Counted from the stretch's first letter, positions 9,060 to 20,165 are shown. The stretch: 64,000 bases of DNA from Sphingomonas oligophenolica (GCF_006438955.1 NZ_RCZK01000011.1:1-64000), one strand, 5' to 3'. Notes: a model not told the origin generated them from the letters alone. A program made the numbers and translations.

Positions 9060-9221
9060 TCAGAAATCGATCGCGATGCCCTTGAGCTCCCAGTCGCCAT
9101 AGCGAACCGGATCGCGGTCGAGCGGATCGTCCTCGGGGCGCCGCATCGGCTCGGGATCGGGGACCGGTTGGGTCTTCGAAAGATAGGCGGGCGGTTTGAC
9201 GTGCGGGGGGCGGGTGCCCAT
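9060..9221 (-). CDS. DUF1674 / SDHAF4-like succinate dehydrogenase assembly factor
   Basis: This 53-aa protein ends DPVRYGDWELKGIAIDF, the signature of the DUF1674 family, which includes mitochondrial SDHAF4, a chaperone for flavinylated SdhA during complex II assembly. The ATG at 9221 has GAGGAG 6-7 bases upstream; a longer frame reaching 9329 overlaps the divergent rsmB start region and is not supported. It is a single-gene unit, convergent with the DUF1697 gene and divergent from rsmB. No sdh genes are present in the window. Confidence 0.85.
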   Translation of the reverse strand: MGTRPPHVKPPAYLSKTQPVPDPEPMRRPEDDPLDRDPVRYGDWELKGIAIDF

Positions 9222-9274
9222 GGCTGATCTCCTCGTCTTCATATGGCTTTCGCTCAACTGTTTTCCACCCCAGA

Positions 9275-10582
9275 TTGTTTTCCAGGAGTATCGCCACCCT
9301 GTCTCGCCCTCCCGCCATTCTGGGCGCACCCGCCCGCCTCGCCGCCTTGCGGCTGCTCGACGCGGTGCTGCGTCGCGGCGAGCCGCTCGAATCGGCGCTG
9401 ACCGCCGCGACCCGCCACATCCACGGCCCCGATCGCGGGCTCGCGCATGCGATCGCGGCGGAGGTGCTCCGGCGGTTGCCTGATCTCGACGCGCTGATCG
9501 ATTCGGTCACCGAGCGCGCGCTGCCCGACGATGCGAAGGCCCGGATGGCGCTGCGGATCGCGCTGGTCCAGGTGCTGGTGCTGGGCACGCCTCAGCACGC
9601 CGCTATCTCGACCGCGCTGCCGCTGGTCGAGGGTGGCCCGCGCAAGCTGGTCCATGGTGTCTTCAGCGCGATCATGAAGAGCGGGGTGCTGCTGCCCGAA
9701 GTCCCCGCGTTGCCCGCGCCGGTCGAATATCGCTGGGACGCCGCGTGGGGCGGCGAGGTGGCGGACGCCGCCGCGCGTGCGATCGCCGCGCCGCCGCCGC
9801 TCGACGTGACGCTCGCCGACTGGTCTTCGACCGCGCAATGGGCGGAACGGCTCGGCGGGATCAGCCTGGCGCCCGGCCATGTGCGCATCGCCGATCATGC
9901 GTCGGTGGTCGACATGCCCGGTTACAAGGACGGCGCGTGGTGGGTGCAGGACCTTGCCGCGACGATCCCCGCGCGGATCATCGGGACGGGACCCGAGGGG
10001 GGCGAGGGCACCGCGATCGACCTCTGCGCCGCGCCCGGCGGCAAGACGCTCCAGCTTGTCGCGCAGGGCTGGCACGTCGCCGCGGTCGATTCGTCGCAGG
10101 CGCGGATCAAGCGGCTGCGCGAGAATCTCTATCGGACGCACAGCAAGGCCGAAGTCGTCCATGGCGACGCGCTGCTCTGGTCGCCCGCCGCGCCGGTCGA
10201 CGCGCTGCTGATCGACGCGCCGTGCAGCGCGACCGGGATTTTTCGCCGTCACCCCGACGTGCTTCATCGCGTCCGCCCGAGCGTAATCGCGGAAATGGCA
10301 GCGGTGCAGGCGCGGATTCTCGCGCGCGCCGCCGACTGGGTGAAACCGGGGGGCACATTGGTCTATGCGACGTGCAGCCTGGAGCCCGCCGAGGGAGAGG
10401 TGCAGCTCGATGCGTTTCTGTCGGCGCGCAGCGATTACGCGATCGACGCGCCCGATGCGGCGATGCTGCCCCCCGGCATACCGGTTAGCGACCGCGGCTA
10501 TGTTCGGACCCTGCCGGGCATGCTGGAGGCCGAGGGTGGGTGCGATGGGTTCTTCGTCGCGCGGCTCAGGCGCGCGGCATAA
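9275..10582 (+). CDS. rsmB: 16S rRNA (cytosine-C5)-methyltransferase RsmB
   Basis: RsmB methylates C967 of 16S rRNA. An N-terminal NusB-like RNA-binding domain (about residues 15-140) precedes a Rossmann methyltransferase domain with the SAM motif [10 protein letters not shown], the catalytic loop DAPCSATG and the second cysteine in [10 protein letters not shown]. The start is unclear. TTG at 9275 is the first conventional codon but lacks a ribosome binding site. The family-like N-terminus LSRPPAILG begins at CTG 9299, which has AGGAG ten bases upstream. The protein is 427-435 aa depending on the start. Confidence 0.9.
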   Translation: MFSRSIATLSRPPAILGAPARLAALRLLDAVLRRGEPLESALTAATRHIHGPDRGLAHAIAAEVLRRLPDLDALIDSVTERALPDDAKARMALRIALVQVLVLGTPQHAAISTALPLVEGGPRKLVHGVFSAIMKSGVLLPEVPALPAPVEYRWDAAWGGEVADAAARAIAAPPPLDVTLADWSSTAQWAERLGGISLAPGHVRIADHASVVDMPGYKDGAWWVQDLAATIPARIIGTGPEGGEGTAIDLCAAPGGKTLQLVAQGWHVAAVDSSQARIKRLRENLYRTHSKAEVVHGDALLWSPAAPVDALLIDAPCSATGIFRRHPDVLHRVRPSVIAEMAAVQARILARAADWVKPGGTLVYATCSLEPAEGEVQLDAFLSARSDYAIDAPDAAMLPPGIPVSDRGYVRTLPGMLEAEGGCDGFFVARLRRAA

Positions 10583-10628
10583 TCGCAACGCTTCCGCCGC
10601 GGCGCATCACACGCTAGAGCACGCGGTC

Positions 10629-11288
10629 ATGAATCCCGTCCGTATCGCGCCTTCCATCCTCTCCGCCGATTTCGCCCGCCTTGGCGACGAAGTGCGCGCG
10701 ATCGACGCGGCGGGGGCGGACTGGATCCATGTCGACGTCATGGACGGTCATTTCGTTCCCAACATCTCGTTCGGCCCGGCGGTGATGAAATCGGTCCGCG
10801 GGATGACGACCAAGCCGTTCGACGTCCACCTGATGATCAGCCCGGTCGACGCGTATCTCGATGCGTTCGCCGAGGCTGGCGCGGACACGATCACCGTCCA
10901 TGTCGAGGCGGGGCCGCACATCCACCGCTCGCTCCAGCACATCAAGGTGCTCGGCAAGCGCGCGGGGGTGGTCCTGTGTCCCGGCACGCCCGCCAAGATG
11001 CTCGATTACCTGATCGATATGGTCGACCTGGTGCTGGTGATGAGCGTCAACCCCGGGTTCGGCGGTCAGCAATTCATCCCGAGCCAGCTCAAGAAGATCG
11101 CGGCGATCCGCAAGATGATCGACGCCAGCGGTCGTGCGATCGATCTCGAGGTTGATGGCGGGATCGACCCAGATACCGCGGCGCGCTGCATCGACGCGGG
11201 GGCCGACGCGCTGGTCGCGGGCACCGCGGTGTTCAAGGATGGGCCGCACGGCTACGCCGCCAACATCGCTGCCTTGCGGGGCCAATGA
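10629..11288 (+). CDS. rpe: Ribulose-phosphate 3-epimerase
   Basis: A 219-aa TIM-barrel enzyme interconverting ribulose-5-phosphate and xylulose-5-phosphate in the pentose phosphate pathway. Motifs are [22 protein letters not shown] with metal-binding His and Asp residues, [16 protein letters not shown] and the phosphate-binding LEVDGGI. ATG at 10629 gives the exact family N-terminus. The stop overlaps the ATG of the heparinase-like gene (ATGA). Confidence 0.95.
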   Translation: MNPVRIAPSILSADFARLGDEVRAIDAAGADWIHVDVMDGHFVPNISFGPAVMKSVRGMTTKPFDVHLMISPVDAYLDAFAEAGADTITVHVEAGPHIHRSLQHIKVLGKRAGVVLCPGTPAKMLDYLIDMVDLVLVMSVNPGFGGQQFIPSQLKKIAAIRKMIDASGRAIDLEVDGGIDPDTAARCIDAGADALVAGTAVFKDGPHGYAANIAALRGQ

Positions 11289-13033
11289 CCGACACCCCCG
11301 ACGCGGAGGCCATCGACCCGCAGGCATTGGATGGCGTCGAGGAGGGCAAGCGGCTGATCCGTCTGGGTGGCGACACCGGGCTCAGCCTCGCCGAGCGGCT
11401 GTCCGAACGATTCCAGCGGCTGACCTGGCGGACGCCGATTCACACGATGCGTCTGCGCGGGCGCTATCCGCTGAAGCTGATCGCGGTGCCCGGCGACCCC
11501 GTCATCGGCGACATCAAGCGCGGGCAGGCGCTGCTGGCCGGCACCGTGTCGTTCCAGGGCGAACATCACGCGCTCGATGCGCTCGATTTTGGTCGCCGGG
11601 ACTGGTCGCGCCCGTTTGCGGATTATGTCCACAGCTTCGCGTGGCTGCGCGACCTGTCCACCGTCGCGACCCGCCCGCAGGGCGCGCCGATCGCCGAACG
11701 GCTGCTGGCGCGCTGGCTCGATGCTTATTCGGACAAGGTCGATGCGCTCGCGTGGCGCCCCGATCTGTGGGGGCGGCGCATCCTGTTCTGGACGTCGCAC
11801 GCGCCGCTCATCCTGTCGTCGACCGACCTGGTGTACCGATCGAGCGTCCTCAACACGCTCGCACGCGGCGCGCGGCATCTCGATCGCGGTGCCGACAAGG
11901 CCGCGCCCGGATCTCGGCGGATCGCGGCGTGGTGCGGCGTCGTCGCGGCAGGGCTGCTAATTCCCGGCGGCGATCCGCGCAAAAGTTTCGGTGAGGCCGG
12001 GCTGGCGCGCGCGCTGGCGGGCGGGCTGAGCGACGATGGCGGCGCGGTATCGCGCAGCCCCGCGATGCTGCTCGATGCGATCATGCTGCTTGCGATGCTG
12101 CGTGAAACCTATGCGGCGCGGCGGCTCGAGCTGCCCGACCCGGTGCAGGCGGCGCTCGCGCGGATGGTACCCGCCTTGCTCGGCACGACGCACGGCGACC
12201 GTGCGTTGGCGAGCTGGCAGGGCGGCGGCCCCGCCACCGCCGACCGGGTCGCGGCGGTGATCGAAGCAAGCGGGGTGCGCACCCGCCCGCTTCGTCAGGC
12301 GCGAGACTGGGGCTATCAGCGGCTCGCTGCGGGCAGCGCGGTACTGATCGTCGACGCCGCCCCGCCCCCCGTCGCGCGGCTGGTCGAAAGCGGCTGCGCG
12401 TCGACGCTGGCGTTCGAGTTTTCCGACGGCACGGCCCGGCTGATCGTCAATTGCGGTGGATCGCAGGCGGCGAGCACGCAATTGCCGAAAAAGATTATCG
12501 GGGGCCTGCGCACGACTGCGGCGCATTCGACGCTGATCGTCGGCGATTCGAACTCGACCGCGATCCACCCCGACGGCACGCTGGGGCGCGGCGTCGCCGA
12601 GGTCGAATTGTCGCGCCAGGAATCGGCTGCGGCGAGCCGGATCGAGGCCAGCCACGACGGCTATGTTCGGCGCTGGGGATTCGTCCATCGGCGGCAGTTG
12701 ATGCTGACCGGCGACGGACGCGAACTGCGTGGCGAGGATGCGCTGCTGCCGAGCGGGCGCAAGCGCAAGGCACCGACGACACCCTTCGCGATTCGCTTCC
12801 ATCTGGGAGCGCGGGTTGAGGCGTCCGCGACTGCCGACGGACTCGCCGCGATCCTGCGGGTTCCCGGCGGCGCGCTGTGGCAGTTCCGCTGTCGCGGCGG
12901 CATGCTCACGATCGACGATTCGCTCTGGATCGATGGGCAGGGGCGCCCGATTGCGACCCAGCAGCTCGTCGTTGTCGGTGAGGCGGCGGCGGGCGGCGCC
13001 AGCGTTAGCTGGGCCTTGAAGCGCGCCGCCTGA
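11285..13033 (+). CDS. Heparinase II/III family protein
   Basis: A 582-aa protein with an N-terminal helical (alpha/alpha toroid-like) half and a C-terminal beta-rich half beginning near residue 340. The second half carries the heparinase II/III-like signature [14 protein letters not shown], then [11 protein letters not shown] and [18 protein letters not shown]. Homologues are polysaccharide lyases or cell-envelope proteins, often beside purH in sphingomonads. No signal peptide is visible, so a cytoplasmic role or unusual export is possible and the substrate is unknown. It is coupled to rpe by a 4-base overlap. Confidence 0.8.
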   Translation: MTDTPDAEAIDPQALDGVEEGKRLIRLGGDTGLSLAERLSERFQRLTWRTPIHTMRLRGRYPLKLIAVPGDPVIGDIKRGQALLAGTVSFQGEHHALDALDFGRRDWSRPFADYVHSFAWLRDLSTVATRPQGAPIAERLLARWLDAYSDKVDALAWRPDLWGRRILFWTSHAPLILSSTDLVYRSSVLNTLARGARHLDRGADKAAPGSRRIAAWCGVVAAGLLIPGGDPRKSFGEAGLARALAGGLSDDGGAVSRSPAMLLDAIMLLAMLRETYAARRLELPDPVQAALARMVPALLGTTHGDRALASWQGGGPATADRVAAVIEASGVRTRPLRQARDWGYQRLAAGSAVLIVDAAPPPVARLVESGCASTLAFEFSDGTARLIVNCGGSQAASTQLPKKIIGGLRTTAAHSTLIVGDSNSTAIHPDGTLGRGVAEVELSRQESAAASRIEASHDGYVRRWGFVHRRQLMLTGDGRELRGEDALLPSGRKRKAPTTPFAIRFHLGARVEASATADGLAAILRVPGGALWQFRCRGGMLTIDDSLWIDGQGRPIATQQLVVVGEAAAGGASVSWALKRAA

Positions 13034-13052
13034 ACCGCCAAGGGCCACCGGC

Positions 13053-14621
13053 ATGACCGATATCCCGATCCGCCGCGCGCTCCTCTCCGTGTCCGACAAG
13101 ACGGGCGTCGTCGATCTCGCCAAGGCGCTCGCCGCCCGTGACGTCGAACTCGTCTCGACCGGGGGCACCGCAAAGGCGCTGCGCGAGGCCGGGCTTGAGG
13201 TCCGCGACGTCAGCGACCTTACCGGCTTTCCCGAGATGATGGATGGGCGGGTGAAGACGCTTCACCCGATGATCCACGGCGGCTTGCTCGCGGTGCGCGA
13301 CGATGCGGGGCATGCCGCGTCGATGGCGGAGCATGGGATCGGCGGGATCGACCTCGTCGTCGTCAACCTCTATCCGTTCGAGGCGACCGTCGCGAAGGGC
13401 GAGGATCGCGCCACGATCATCGAAAATATCGACATCGGCGGGCCATCGATGGTGCGGTCGGCGGCGAAGAACCATGCCTATGTCGCGATTGTCACTGACC
13501 CGGCCGATTATGCGCTGGTCGAACCAGGAACGACCACGCTCGATGATCGCAAGCGGCTGGCGGCGAAGGCCTATGCGGCGACCGCCGTTTATGACGGCGC
13601 GATCGCGCAATGGTTCGCGTTCGCCGACCAGGGCGAGCGCTTTCCCGACACGCTGCCGCTGACGTTGAAGCGTGCGGGCGACGAACTGCGCTATGGCGAG
13701 AACCCGCACCAGGCCGCCGCCTTCTACGCCGCCACCGGTCCTGCCACGCGCGGCATCGGGCAGGCACGGCAGGTGCAGGGCAAGGCGCTGAGCTATAACA
13801 ATCTGAACGACGCCGACGCCGCGCTCGAACTCGTCGCCGAGTTTCGCGACGCCGAACCGACCGTCGTCATCGTCAAGCACGCCAATCCGTGCGGCGTCGC
13901 GACCGCGTCGACGCTCGCCGAGGCATACGACGCCGCGTTCGCATGCGACACGGTGTCGGCGTTCGGGGGGATCATCGCACTCAATCGCCGCCTCGACGCC
14001 GCGACCGCGCAGGCGATCGTGGGCATCTTCACCGAAGTCGTCGTCGCGCCCGATGCCGACGAGGACGCGATCGCGCTATTCGCGGCGAAGAAGAATTTGC
14101 GGTTGCTGCTGACCGGCGACCTGCCCGATCCGGCGCGCGGCGGGATCGCGGCGAAATCGATCGCGGGGGGCTGGCTGGTCCAGTCGCGCGATAACGGATG
14201 CCCGGGCGACCTCAAGGTCGTGACGAGGCGCCAGCCGACGGACCAGGAACTCGACGATTGCCGCTTCGCCTGGACCGTCGCCAAGCACGTCAAGTCGAAC
14301 GCGATCGTCTATGCCAAGGACGGCAGCACCGCGGGGATCGGGGCGGGGCAGATGAACCGCCTCGAATCGGCGCGAATCGCGGCGTGGAAGGCGAAGGATG
14401 CCGCGGCGAAGGCGGGCTGGGATGCGCCCCGCACGATCGGATCGGCGGTCGCGTCGGACGCGTTCTTTCCGTTCGCCGACGGGCTGCTCGCCGCGATCGA
14501 GGCGGGTGCGACCGCGGTGATCCAGCCGGGCGGGTCGATCCGCGATGAGGCGGTGATCGCCGCCGCCGACGATGCGGGGCTCGCGATGATCTTCACCGGC
14601 ATGCGCCACTTTCGCCACTAG
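13053..14621 (+). CDS. purH: Bifunctional AICAR transformylase / IMP cyclohydrolase
   Basis: PurH catalyses the last two steps of IMP synthesis. The 522-aa protein has the N-terminal MGS-like cyclohydrolase domain ([41 protein letters not shown]-type segment [14 protein letters not shown]) and the C-terminal transformylase domain with [17 protein letters not shown] and AFGGIIALN. Length is normal. It lies 19 bp after the heparinase-like gene and converges on the flippase gene. Confidence 0.95.
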   Translation: MTDIPIRRALLSVSDKTGVVDLAKALAARDVELVSTGGTAKALREAGLEVRDVSDLTGFPEMMDGRVKTLHPMIHGGLLAVRDDAGHAASMAEHGIGGIDLVVVNLYPFEATVAKGEDRATIIENIDIGGPSMVRSAAKNHAYVAIVTDPADYALVEPGTTTLDDRKRLAAKAYAATAVYDGAIAQWFAFADQGERFPDTLPLTLKRAGDELRYGENPHQAAAFYAATGPATRGIGQARQVQGKALSYNNLNDADAALELVAEFRDAEPTVVIVKHANPCGVATASTLAEAYDAAFACDTVSAFGGIIALNRRLDAATAQAIVGIFTEVVVAPDADEDAIALFAAKKNLRLLLTGDLPDPARGGIAAKSIAGGWLVQSRDNGCPGDLKVVTRRQPTDQELDDCRFAWTVAKHVKSNAIVYAKDGSTAGIGAGQMNRLESARIAAWKAKDAAAKAGWDAPRTIGSAVASDAFFPFADGLLAAIEAGATAVIQPGGSIRDEAVIAAADDAGLAMIFTGMRHFRH

Positions 14622-14622
14622 G

Positions 14623-16140
14623 TCAGCGGATCGGCGCACCCAGGTTGGGCAGCGTCGCTTCGTCCGCGCTCGGCATCTTGCGGAACAGCGCACGATCGGC
14701 GGGGCCGAATGCGAATTTCCACAGGATGACGAGATACGTCGCCGCGATCGCGGGCACTCCGAAGACGATTTCGGTCCAGCGATACTGGTCGGGGAGGGAG
14801 GTGAACACCGAACCCACCGCGATCGCCGCCAGCGCCGCCCAGACCAGCGGCCACCGCCACGCCGATACCGGTGCGCCGAGGATGTGGCGGAGTAATCGCG
14901 CCTTGACGATCGAAGTAATCCCGACGCTCAGCATCAACGCGACCGCCGGCCCCGCCGCCTGAAAGCTGGTCGGCCAATCCAGCGCGCGCATGCCCAGAAT
15001 CAGAGCGAGGCTCAGCCCGATCTGGACGCCGAGCATCACGGTCGAGATCATCAGGTTGCGATGCCGCGCGGTATAGACCAGCGCAGATTCGCACACCGCG
15101 CCGGTCGACGCGAACACCTCGGCGGTCAGCAGGAACCCCAGCGCTGCGGTGCCCGCGACGAACTGCGGCCCGACCACCCCCATCACGGCCTCGCCGGGGA
15201 TCGATCCCATCAGCGCGAGTCCGGCCTGCGCCGCCATGATCCAGAACGCGACCTGACGCACCTGGTTGGCGATCGCGGCGCGGTCGCCATTGGCCAGGCT
15301 CTGGGTGATGACCGGGCCGAGGATCGGGTCGAAGCTCGTCTTCAGCTTCTGCGGCAGAGAGGCCACCTGCTGCGCCATGTAATAGATGCCGACGACGCGC
15401 GGCTCGAACATCACGCCCAGGATGAAGCGATCGACATTGCGGCTGCCCCATTCCAGCGCGTCGGCCCCCGCGAGCGGCGCGTTGGCGCGCGCGAGCGCGG
15501 CGAGCTTGACCGGGTGCGGTGACCAGCCATGCGGCAGGCCGTAGCTCTTGAGGAACGGCACCAGGCTCGCGATCAGTGCCGCGGTCATCGACGCGACGTA
15601 ACTGAGCACCAGCCCGTCCTTGATCGTGAATAGCGAAAACGCCCAGGCCGCGATGCTGATCGTCCACGGCTCGATCACTGCGCGCGCGGTCACCGCCGCC
15701 TTGACGTTCAATCGATAGGCAAGCGCGGCCAAGCTGACGTCGGACCAGGCGATCGCGACGATGATGCACGGGAAGAATCGGTCGAGCCCGCCGATCCCGC
15801 TGTTGGGGTACATGATCTGCGGAAACGCGATCAGCACCACGCTCGCCGCCATTGATGCGACGAACGCGAGCGCCAGCGCATCCCAGACGATATTGCTGGG
15901 CGGATCGTCCGATTGGCTGAGCGCCTGCGCCAGCCCGCGTTTCAACCCCAGCGTCGCGAGCAGCGCGGCGAGCTCGACGACGACGACCGCGAGCGCAAAC
16001 CGCCCGACGAGATCCGGACCGTAGAGCCGACCCGCGATGAACAGGAACGGGATCCGCGCGGCCAGCCGCAGCACGAACCCCGCGATATTGGTGCGGCCGC
16101 CCTTGGCGAGCGTATCGATGTCGGCAGTCGGTGCGGTCAC
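14623..16140 (-). CDS. Polysaccharide flippase (Wzx/MOP-type oligosaccharide transporter)
   Basis: A 505-aa integral membrane protein with about 12-14 hydrophobic segments spread over its length. The N-terminal GRTNIAGFVLRLAARIPFLF segment and Gly-rich helices resemble the MOP superfamily flippases that move lipid-linked oligosaccharides across the inner membrane. The specific glycan is unknown; a link to the wecBC sugar is possible but unproven. The start at 16140 is the first ATG and yields a plausible short cytoplasmic N-terminus. It stops one base from the purH stop. Confidence 0.75.
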   Translation of the reverse strand: MTAPTADIDTLAKGGRTNIAGFVLRLAARIPFLFIAGRLYGPDLVGRFALAVVVVELAALLATLGLKRGLAQALSQSDDPPSNIVWDALALAFVASMAASVVLIAFPQIMYPNSGIGGLDRFFPCIIVAIAWSDVSLAALAYRLNVKAAVTARAVIEPWTISIAAWAFSLFTIKDGLVLSYVASMTAALIASLVPFLKSYGLPHGWSPHPVKLAALARANAPLAGADALEWGSRNVDRFILGVMFEPRVVGIYYMAQQVASLPQKLKTSFDPILGPVITQSLANGDRAAIANQVRQVAFWIMAAQAGLALMGSIPGEAVMGVVGPQFVAGTAALGFLLTAEVFASTGAVCESALVYTARHRNLMISTVMLGVQIGLSLALILGMRALDWPTSFQAAGPAVALMLSVGITSIVKARLLRHILGAPVSAWRWPLVWAALAAIAVGSVFTSLPDQYRWTEIVFGVPAIAATYLVILWKFAFGPADRALFRKMPSADEATLPNLGAPIR

Positions 16141-16168
16141 GATCGGTCGGACGCGGGGGGCGACGGGG

Positions 16169-18952
16169 TCAATGTGCCGCGCCCCAACTCGCGCCGGTGC
16201 CGATCTCGATTCCCAGCGGCACGTCGAGTGTAACCACCGGCGCCGCCGCGGTCGCCATCACGCGCTCGATCACGGGTTTCGCCGCTTCGACGTCGCGTTC
16301 GGGCAGTTCGAAGACGAGTTCGTCATGCACCTGAAGCAGCATGCTGACATCCGTCAGCCCCGCTGCGGCGAGTGCGGGCTCCATCCGGATCATCGCGCGC
16401 TTGATGATATCGGCGCTCGATCCCTGGATCGGCGCGTTGATCGCGGCGCGTTCGGCGCCTTGGCGCTCGTGCTGGACCTTCGACTTGATCCGGGGGAAAT
16501 GCGTCTTGCGGCCGAACAGCGTCTCGGTGAAGCCGCGCTCGCGGACCTGGGTCAGCGTCTCGGTGATATAGCGGTTGATCCCGGGAAAGCGTTCGAAATA
16601 GCGGTCGATCATCGCCTGCGCCTCGTCGGCGGTCACGTCGAGCCGCCCCGCGAGCCCCCAGCGGCTGATCCCGTACAGGATCGCGAAGTTGATCGTCTTG
16701 GCGCGTCCGCGGGTGTCGCGGTTGACCTCGCCGAACAGTTCCTGCGCGGTCAGGTTGTGGATATCGACGCCGTCTGCGAACGCCTGTTTAAGCGCGGGGA
16801 CGTCCGCCATGTGCGCCGCGAGCCGCAGCTCGATCTGCGAATAATCGGCGGCGAGGATGACGTTCCCCGGCTCGGCGACGAACGCGTCCCGAATCTGGCG
16901 GCCCACCTCGGTGCGGATCGGGATGTTCTGGAGGTTGGGGTCGGTCGAACTCAGCCGACCGGTCTGCGCGCCGGTCAGGCTGTACGAGGTGTGGACCCGC
17001 CCCGTCGCGGGATTGATCTGCGCCTGGAGCGCATCGGTATAGGTACTCTTGAGCTTTGACAGCTGCCGCCAGTCGAGCACCCGCGCCGCGATTTCTGCGC
17101 CTGGCAAATCCTTGTCGGCGGCGATTCGATCGAGTTCGTTGACGTCGGTCGAATAGACCCCGCTCTTGCCCTTGCGACCGCCCTTGATCCCCATCTGCTC
17201 GAACAGGATGTCGCCAAGCTGCTTGGGACTGCCGATCGTGAAGGGCTGGCCCACGATCCCGTGGATCGTTTTTTCGAGGTCGGCGATCTGCCCCGAAAAT
17301 TCGGTCGACAAGCCGGCCAGCTTCGCCCGGTCGACCTTGATCCCGCGGGTTTCCATCCGCGCGATGACGGGGATCAGCGGGCGATCGACCATCTCGTACA
17401 CGCGCGTCGCGCCCTCCGCGGGCAGCCGTGCCTTGAACCGTTTCCACAGCCGATAAGTGACGTCGGCGTCCTCGCCGGCGTAGCGGGTTGCGGCCTTCAG
17501 ATCGATTTCGTTGAAGGTCCGTTGCGACTTGCCCGTCCCCACCACGTCCTTGAACGCGATGCAGCTATGGCTGAGATGCGTCGCGGCGAGTTCGTCCATC
17601 CCGTGACCGTGGAGCCCGGCATCGAGATCGAAGCTCATGACGATCGTGTCGTCGTGCGGCGCAATGGCGATTCCGCCCACCTCATCGCACAGTCCGAGCA
17701 CGATCATGTCGTATTTCAGGTTATGCCCGATCTTGAGCACCGACGGGTCCTCGAACAAGTCCTTGAGCCTGGCGAGTGCCAGCGCGCGGTCGATCTGTGG
17801 CGGCACCTCGGCGAACATGTCGCTGCCGCCGTGGCCGAGCGGGACGTAGCAGGCGAGGTTGGGGTGGAGCGCCAGGCTCACCCCGACCAGTTCGGCGCGG
17901 GTGGCGTCCACTCCGGTCGTCTCGGTATCGATCGCGATCCAGCCCTGGTGGCGCGCGATCGCGATCCAGCGGTCGAGCGCGTCGAGGTCGCCCACGGTTT
18001 CATAACCGTCGTGATCGCACGGCGGGTCCTCCTCCATCGGCACGCTGGCGGGCTGGGGAACTGGCGGGTCGGCGGGGCTCGCGCCATTCACCCCGTCGAG
18101 CTTGGTCAGCAGCGACCGGAAGCCGTGATGATCGAGGAAGGCGCGCAAGGGGGCGTCGGGGATGCCCTTCAGCTCGAGATCGTCGAGCGGCTCGGGGAGC
18201 GCGACATCGCATTTGAGCGTCACGAGTATCTTCGACAGCCGCGCCATCTCGGTATGTTCGATCAGATTGTCGCGCAGCTTGCCCGCCTTCATCGCCGGTG
18301 CGGCGGCGAGCACGGCTTCGAGATCGCCATGTTCGAGGATCAGCTTCGCGGCGGTCTTGGGGCCGACCCCAGGCACGCCGGGGACGTTGTCGACGCTGTC
18401 GCCCATCAGCGCGAGCACGTCGCCGAGCTGCATCGGCGTGATGCCAAAGAATTTTTCCGCGACATGCTCAGCGCTGAGCCGCCGATTGTTCATCGTGTCG
18501 TACAGGTCGAGCCCGGGCTCGATCAACTGCATCAGATCCTTGTCGGAACTGACGATGGTGACTTCCCACCCCTGCGCCAATGCCGCCTTGGCATAGCAGG
18601 CGATGATATCGTCGGCCTCCAGCCCCTCGGTCTCGATACACGGCAGCGAAAACGCGCGCGTCGCGTCGCGGATCATCGGGAATTGCGGGACGAGATCCTC
18701 TGGCGGGGGCGGACGCTGCGCCTTGTATTTGTCGTAGAGGTCGTTGCGGAAGGTCTTCGACGACTTGTCGAGGATCACCGCCATATGGGTCGGGCCATCG
18801 GCCTTGTGGACCTCGTCGGCGAGCTTCCACAGCATCGTGGTATAGCCATAGACCGCGCCGACCGGCTCGCCATGCTTGTTGGTGAGCGGGGGCAGGCGAT
18901 GATAGGCGCGGAAGATATAGCCCGAGCCGTCGACAAGATAGAGATGGGGCAT
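16169..18952 (-). CDS. polA: DNA polymerase I
   Basis: A 927-aa repair and replication polymerase. The N-terminal 5'-3' exonuclease domain begins MPHLYLVDGSGYIFRAYH and includes GDSVDNVPGVPGVGPKTA. The middle 3'-5' exonuclease domain has its first acidic motif intact in AIDTETTGVD. The polymerase domain shows ADYSQIELRLAAH, the NFAILYGIS helix, and QVHDELVFE. All three activities therefore look retained. It is co-directional with the flippase gene 28 bp downstream. Confidence 0.95.
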   Translation of the reverse strand: MPHLYLVDGSGYIFRAYHRLPPLTNKHGEPVGAVYGYTTMLWKLADEVHKADGPTHMAVILDKSSKTFRNDLYDKYKAQRPPPPEDLVPQFPMIRDATRAFSLPCIETEGLEADDIIACYAKAALAQGWEVTIVSSDKDLMQLIEPGLDLYDTMNNRRLSAEHVAEKFFGITPMQLGDVLALMGDSVDNVPGVPGVGPKTAAKLILEHGDLEAVLAAAPAMKAGKLRDNLIEHTEMARLSKILVTLKCDVALPEPLDDLELKGIPDAPLRAFLDHHGFRSLLTKLDGVNGASPADPPVPQPASVPMEEDPPCDHDGYETVGDLDALDRWIAIARHQGWIAIDTETTGVDATRAELVGVSLALHPNLACYVPLGHGGSDMFAEVPPQIDRALALARLKDLFEDPSVLKIGHNLKYDMIVLGLCDEVGGIAIAPHDDTIVMSFDLDAGLHGHGMDELAATHLSHSCIAFKDVVGTGKSQRTFNEIDLKAATRYAGEDADVTYRLWKRFKARLPAEGATRVYEMVDRPLIPVIARMETRGIKVDRAKLAGLSTEFSGQIADLEKTIHGIVGQPFTIGSPKQLGDILFEQMGIKGGRKGKSGVYSTDVNELDRIAADKDLPGAEIAARVLDWRQLSKLKSTYTDALQAQINPATGRVHTSYSLTGAQTGRLSSTDPNLQNIPIRTEVGRQIRDAFVAEPGNVILAADYSQIELRLAAHMADVPALKQAFADGVDIHNLTAQELFGEVNRDTRGRAKTINFAILYGISRWGLAGRLDVTADEAQAMIDRYFERFPGINRYITETLTQVRERGFTETLFGRKTHFPRIKSKVQHERQGAERAAINAPIQGSSADIIKRAMIRMEPALAAAGLTDVSMLLQVHDELVFELPERDVEAAKPVIERVMATAAAPVVTLDVPLGIEIGTGASWGAAH

Positions 18953-19052
18953 CGTGGTCGGGGTCTAGCCGAGTGTGGCGGGGCGACCAACCGAATGTTC
19001 CCCCATGGCCACACACGGCCACCCACTGTGACCCGCCTGCATCGGTGAGGCG

Positions 19053-20165
19053 CTAGTTGGCCGTCCCGTTCGCGCCGCGATTGCCCGCATAGGTCGCGAC
19101 CGCGTTGGCAACCGCCTGGATCAGTTGCTGGCGAGACCGCACCGATTCGCGGGTGTCGCCGATCATCACCGCGATCGTATAGCGGCGCCCGTCAGGCGCA
19201 GTGATCAATCCGACATCGTTGAACCCTGCGTTGCGACCGCTCAGATCCTGCCCGGTCCCGGTCTTGTGCGCGATGCCCCACCCGCCGGGCAGCGCGGCAC
19301 GCAGCCGTGCCCGACCGGTGACCGAATTGCCCATCGTATCGAGCATGATCCGGGTCGAGGTCTCCGACAGCACCTCGCCGCGCGCCAGTCGCGCAAGCGC
19401 ATCGGCGATCGCGATCGGCGCGGCGCCATCGGGCGGATCGGCGGTATAGGCGTCGAGCGCGGCGGTGCGCGCGGCGTTCGACAACCGCGAGCGCGCGATC
19501 ATGAAGCCGTTGTCCTGGGCATAAGCCTGGGTCCAGGTCAGTCCCGCGGTCTTCGACTGGAGCAGGCGTTCGCCGGGGCCGAACCGGATATCACCCAACT
19601 GTTTGCGCTCGATCATCGCGCGCACCGCCTGCGGCCCGCCGACATAGCTCAGCAGGCGATCATTGGCGGTGTTGTCGCTATGGGTCAGCGCGCGGGTGAG
19701 CAGGTCGCCGACGGTGGTGTGATAGCCGTCGCCCTTCACCAGCCCCGCGATCGGCTGGTGGAACAATGTCAGATCCTCGGGGCGGACGACGATCGGGTCG
19801 TCGAGGCGTGCCTTGCCCTGGTCGCGCAGGTCGAGCAGCGTGATCGCCACCCACAATTTGCTCACCGATTGCTGCGGCAGCCGCTGGCGCGCGGTTTCCT
19901 CGACGGTCCAGCCCTCGTCGACCGCGCGAACCGCGATCCCGAACTTGCCCGAGAACCCGCGGGCGAGCGCATCGATCGCGCTGGTCAGTTGGGGTGGCGC
20001 CGCCGAGCGGCGCGGCGGCACGGGGGCAGGCACCGGGATCGAGACGAACACGGGGGGCGAGGGTGCCGGGGCGCTGGCGCTAGATCCCGGGCGCTCGTTC
20101 GACCCACACGACACCAGCGCCAGCGCGACCGCGCCCAGCGTCAAGAACTGCGGTAGTTTACACAT
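19053..20165 (-). CDS. Class A beta-lactamase-like serine hydrolase lipoprotein
   Basis: A 370-aa protein with a lipobox (LALVSC, lipidated Cys20), a Pro/Ser-rich linker to about residue 55, and a penicilloyl-serine transferase domain. It shows SVSK (nucleophile S100, K103), SDN (163-165) and KTG (301-303). By spacing, E199 in GERLLQ corresponds to the deacylating Glu166 of class A enzymes, but the usual Asn170 is Gln203, and SDN to KTG is about 34 residues longer than normal. It may therefore be an atypical beta-lactamase or a peptidoglycan-acting relative. It is divergent from the antiporter gene. Confidence 0.8.
   Translation of the reverse strand: MCKLPQFLTLGAVALALVSCGSNERPGSSASAPAPSPPVFVSIPVPAPVPPRRSAAPPQLTSAIDALARGFSGKFGIAVRAVDEGWTVEETARQRLPQQSVSKLWVAITLLDLRDQGKARLDDPIVVRPEDLTLFHQPIAGLVKGDGYHTTVGDLLTRALTHSDNTANDRLLSYVGGPQAVRAMIERKQLGDIRFGPGERLLQSKTAGLTWTQAYAQDNGFMIARSRLSNAARTAALDAYTADPPDGAAPIAIADALARLARGEVLSETSTRIMLDTMGNSVTGRARLRAALPGGWGIAHKTGTGQDLSGRNAGFNDVGLITAPDGRRYTIAVMIGDTRESVRSRQQLIQAVANAVATYAGNRGANGTAN

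Noticed and set aside
17261..19048. Long open frame (595 codons) opposite polA.
   Set aside because: It is a shadow of polA; high-GC codon bias leaves antisense frames open, and the protein is Arg/His/Asp-rich without domains.
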